A DNA stretch of 64,000 nt from Warburgia ugandensis (Eukaryota > Streptophyta > Magnoliopsida > Canellales > Canellaceae), in the NCBI GenBank assembly GCA_035236585.1, contig CP141136.1:33068949-33132948 (forward strand), given 5' to 3'. The notes under the pieces are model-generated. The model searched no databases and was not told where the DNA came from. It was given only the letters and a program-made list of their open reading frames with translations. A program made the translations under genes and the position numbers. Shown in pieces: positions 61,472-64,000 of this stretch (position 1 is its first letter; each line of letters begins with the position of its first letter).

Positions 61472-62480
61472 AAATGAGATTCCAAAGTGAAGAAGAAACA
61501 AAACTATTATATGGCTTTCTTGAACCATGAATCAATGAAAGAATCTTGGCTTTGAAATTTTCTTCAATGATCTCACTTTTGATATGGAAAGCACACCAAG
61601 TGACAATAGTGAGGATATGATCATGGAGGACTTTGGACATGATCAGATACAAAAGTTGTTTTATTGTGATAATACTAAAGTTGTGTCATTCATTAAAGAT
61701 ACCATTGTACCTCCACCTCCCATTATACCCTCCATAGGCCTTCTTAATAATTAGAATGTGGATTATTTCACTCCTACAAATCTTGCTATTCTTATTCCTA
61801 ATAATCTTGATGTACTCCTAATTTTTGAAACAACGAATCTCTATTCTAAGCATCTTGGTGTGTCTTATTTTGAACATATATTTTTTTGTTGATTATTCAA
61901 AAGATAAAGATGATGATACTCTAAATGAGCTCTTCAAAATGATTGAATAATAAAAAATGAATCGATCTAAACCTAGTGATGTTGAACTTCAAAATATTAA
62001 TGTTGAGACACAAGATAATAAATAGGAGCTTTAGATTAGCACTAGATCAACCCAAGACGAAAAGTCAAAGCTTATGTCTCTACTCACAAATTACAAACAT
62101 GTCTTCTCTTACTCTTTGTGGCTACTTGTGTTTTAAAATCATGATTTTTCTTTGAAAATTATTTTCTAAACATCAGAAGAATCTTTTTTCTTGAAAAATC
62201 TTTTTTCTAAAAAGAATAACCAAGTGTATTTCTTTCAAATGCTTGTAAATTTTAGAAGTGAACCCGCATCTGAGCCCATTGCAGTTTTGTCACATCTCAA
62301 AAATGAAGTTACCAAGAAGTAATAAGTCACAACCCACATTATAAATGAAATTATCAATTAAATAAAGTTTGGAATCTTGTTCCTTATTACAATATAGTCA
62401 ACCAAAATTTGAAAAATAATTCTAAAGGTAATCAACTTCTCACTTTGTTTGCTAAGTGTGTAGATGAGGCCTTTTGTTCC
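61472..62480 (+). pseudogene. Tat/Ogre-like pol: linker and first part of reverse transcriptase
   Basis: After a linker, VELQNINVETQDNK (about 61982-62022) and STRSTQDEKSKLMSLLTNYK then HVFSYS (about 62044-62118) match the conserved lead-in before Tat RT (EIxLGxxxxxKEVxIGxxLxxxxRxxLIxLLREFxDVFAWSY). A possible LKNEVTKK block is at about 62302. No RT catalytic motif is visible, so the element is cut off here. Confidence 0.65.
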
Positions 62481-64000
62481 TTTCTCTTGACCTTTCTACA
62501 ATGATTTGCATTTTTATCATAGGTTGAGTGTACGACTATACCCAATAGATAAACTTAGAGTACAAAATTGAAAACTACAATATCCAGCATACACATGATT
62601 TGAGAACATGTTTTTTACTAATAAGATGAAATCACCTGACTAACTACCTTAGTCATACCATAGAGTGCATTTACAGTCATTCTCATGCATTGTCATATAA
62701 TCAATTCATAGAAGAAGATCATCGCACTTGTTAACTAATATTATCAAAATCAGAAAGTAGAAAGTAGAAATTTAGTAAAACCATGTATTGGCACTCTCAA
62801 GCTGATAAAATGTCTGATATACTTTGGCAACTTGGCAAGTATGTTTGCCAACTAGTCATGAATACTGATCAAGCAACCACCTCGGGATCCATCTTAGAGC
62901 TACCAATCCAACTCCTTAAAAGCCAAAAACATAAATCTCATGGGACTGCACTATGCTCATGAAACTACTCAATTGAATTGCATGCCCTCCAGTATTCTAG
63001 AGGGACTACTACAATATCTTCATGAAGCTATATAGATATGCATCGAAAGAGTGTCATGACCACCTCCAGTGGTTGTTCCTACCATAGTTGTCAAGAAAAA
63101 CTAGTGCCACTTTGGGCATAAATACCTAGCACCTCTAATGGTTGGAGGCTGGGAAGCCAACCCGCACCACCTCTTAGTATAGCTCCCACCAATCATATTA
63201 TCCTTTCTAAAACATATATCGTAGGTATTATTATATCCAATATCTTACATCTCAAAACATACCCAAATATATGATTTGTAATAGCTTCATTTCAAGAACT
63301 GAAATCTTGCCATATAGTTTGGCATGTCAAAACTTTTAGTATGTGTTTAAAAAATTATCTCCTTTAAAGACTCCTAAAAGCTGTGATTCTTGAGTGTCAT
63401 TGACTTTCTACAAATACATTTTCACGCGTGTATATTAAGTATCCAAAAAGTATATTTTTTAGAGATTTTATTGGACTTAATGTACATCACTTTATGTTAA
63501 CAATTTAGGTCATAAATATTTGTTCACATGTACTTTATAAGATATGGAAAAACCATCCACTAAAAACATACTTACGATATAAAACAGTCCCTCAATTCCT
63601 TCCTTAAAATGCTAAACTTGTACTTTACAAATGTGCATGTATATATGTGAAAATATCATTTCTAAGAAATTTCTGAAATTCCTAAAACAAGTTGAAAATC
63701 TTGAAATTCATCCTATACCAAAACCAAGTTTTTCATGCATTTTTTACGACCCAAATCATTCTTTTATAAAGAAAAAAATGAATTCTATGTCAAAATTGAT
63801 AGATCTCATGCAATATTTTGAAGTTACAAAACAACTCTCTTCTTGTAGATCTTATGCTACAATCATTCATTCTTACTATAGGAACAACTCCTCAAGAACA
63901 TAGAGTCCTCAAATCAACCAAGGGATCAATTTTAGAGTACACATGATCCTGGACAAAACTGTCACTTACAAGGTGTGAAATTAACTCAAAAACCAATCAC
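62481..64000. other. Unassigned; possibly part of another long LTR in minus orientation
   Basis: Phrases such as GTCATGACCACCTCCAGTGG (63054-63073) and GGAGGCTGGGAAGCCAACCC (about 63145) recall the middle of the chromovirus-type LTRs at 3.4 kb and 15.8 kb. I found no ends. The open frame at 63631-63903 is AT-rich and unrecognised. Confidence 0.3.

Noticed and set aside
63631-63903. 90-codon plus-strand frame near the window end
   Set aside because: AT-rich composition, no recognisable motif and probable LTR-like surroundings. Not enough to call a gene.

Overview
This window is repeat-packed nuclear DNA of a flowering plant. The transposons all belong to plant families: an En/Spm (CACTA) element, Athila-like and Tat/Ogre-like Ty3/gypsy elements, long chromovirus-type LTRs, an RTE-clade LINE and an Au-type tRNA SINE. 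The DNA is AT-rich with long CT/AG/AT microsatellites. I cannot name the species. I found no intact host gene, no tRNA or rRNA gene, no CRISPR array and no operon. Almost all coding similarity is to broken transposon proteins. The only host-gene candidate is one possible plastid-targeting first exon on the minus strand near 39.4 kb, and it is weak.

Left third (1-23 kb). Positions 1-14261 are the right-hand part of a CACTA element; its left end lies outside the window. It carries a decayed TNP2 transposase (1-1674 plus 4299-4563), split by a 2.6-kb solo LTR with a 5-bp duplication TTGGT. It also carries a second multi-exon gene (about 9.35-12.62 kb) combining an En/Spm-type TNPA domain with a C-terminal Ulp1-like (C48) protease domain, then a subterminal array of AAGTCG-type motifs and a terminal inverted repeat starting CACTACTACACATGGGGC. 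The CACTA end abuts the C-terminal part of a minus-strand Ty3/gypsy integrase (14262-14905). A 3.8-kb minus-oriented LTR (14912-18732) follows, then a truncated minus-strand Tat/Ogre-like element with a recognisable tRNA-Arg primer site at 19222-19239.

Middle (23.2-37.0 kb). This is one nearly complete 13.8-kb Athila-like element on the minus strand, bounded by the 5-bp duplication ATTAT on both sides. Its 5' LTR is at about 34.67-37.04 kb, gag at about 33.56-32.23 kb, the protease at 31.6-31.18 kb, a stub of reverse transcriptase at about 30.84-30.5 kb, and its 3' LTR at 23.24-25.70 kb. Most of pol is missing. An RTE-type LINE (26995-30250, 17-bp target duplication) sits in its interior, and an Au-type SINE (33082-33254) sits inside gag. 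Removing the SINE restores the gag reading frame.

Right half (37-64 kb). This part is less coherent. It holds an inverted dispersed repeat pair (37.06-37.72 and 49.21-49.85 kb), a 362-bp Mutator-like MITE with a perfect 11-bp duplication, a pogo/Lemi1-like end, several tandem repeats and an RNase H remnant. A second Athila 5' LTR with primer site and leader lies at 50.2-54.0 kb, minus strand, inserted in the LTR of a plus-strand Tat/Ogre-like element. That element's primer site, gag, protease and start of reverse transcriptase run from 55.58 to about 62.4 kb. The value of the window is its layered insertion history, which can be read from target duplications and restored reading frames. I saw no new functional system.
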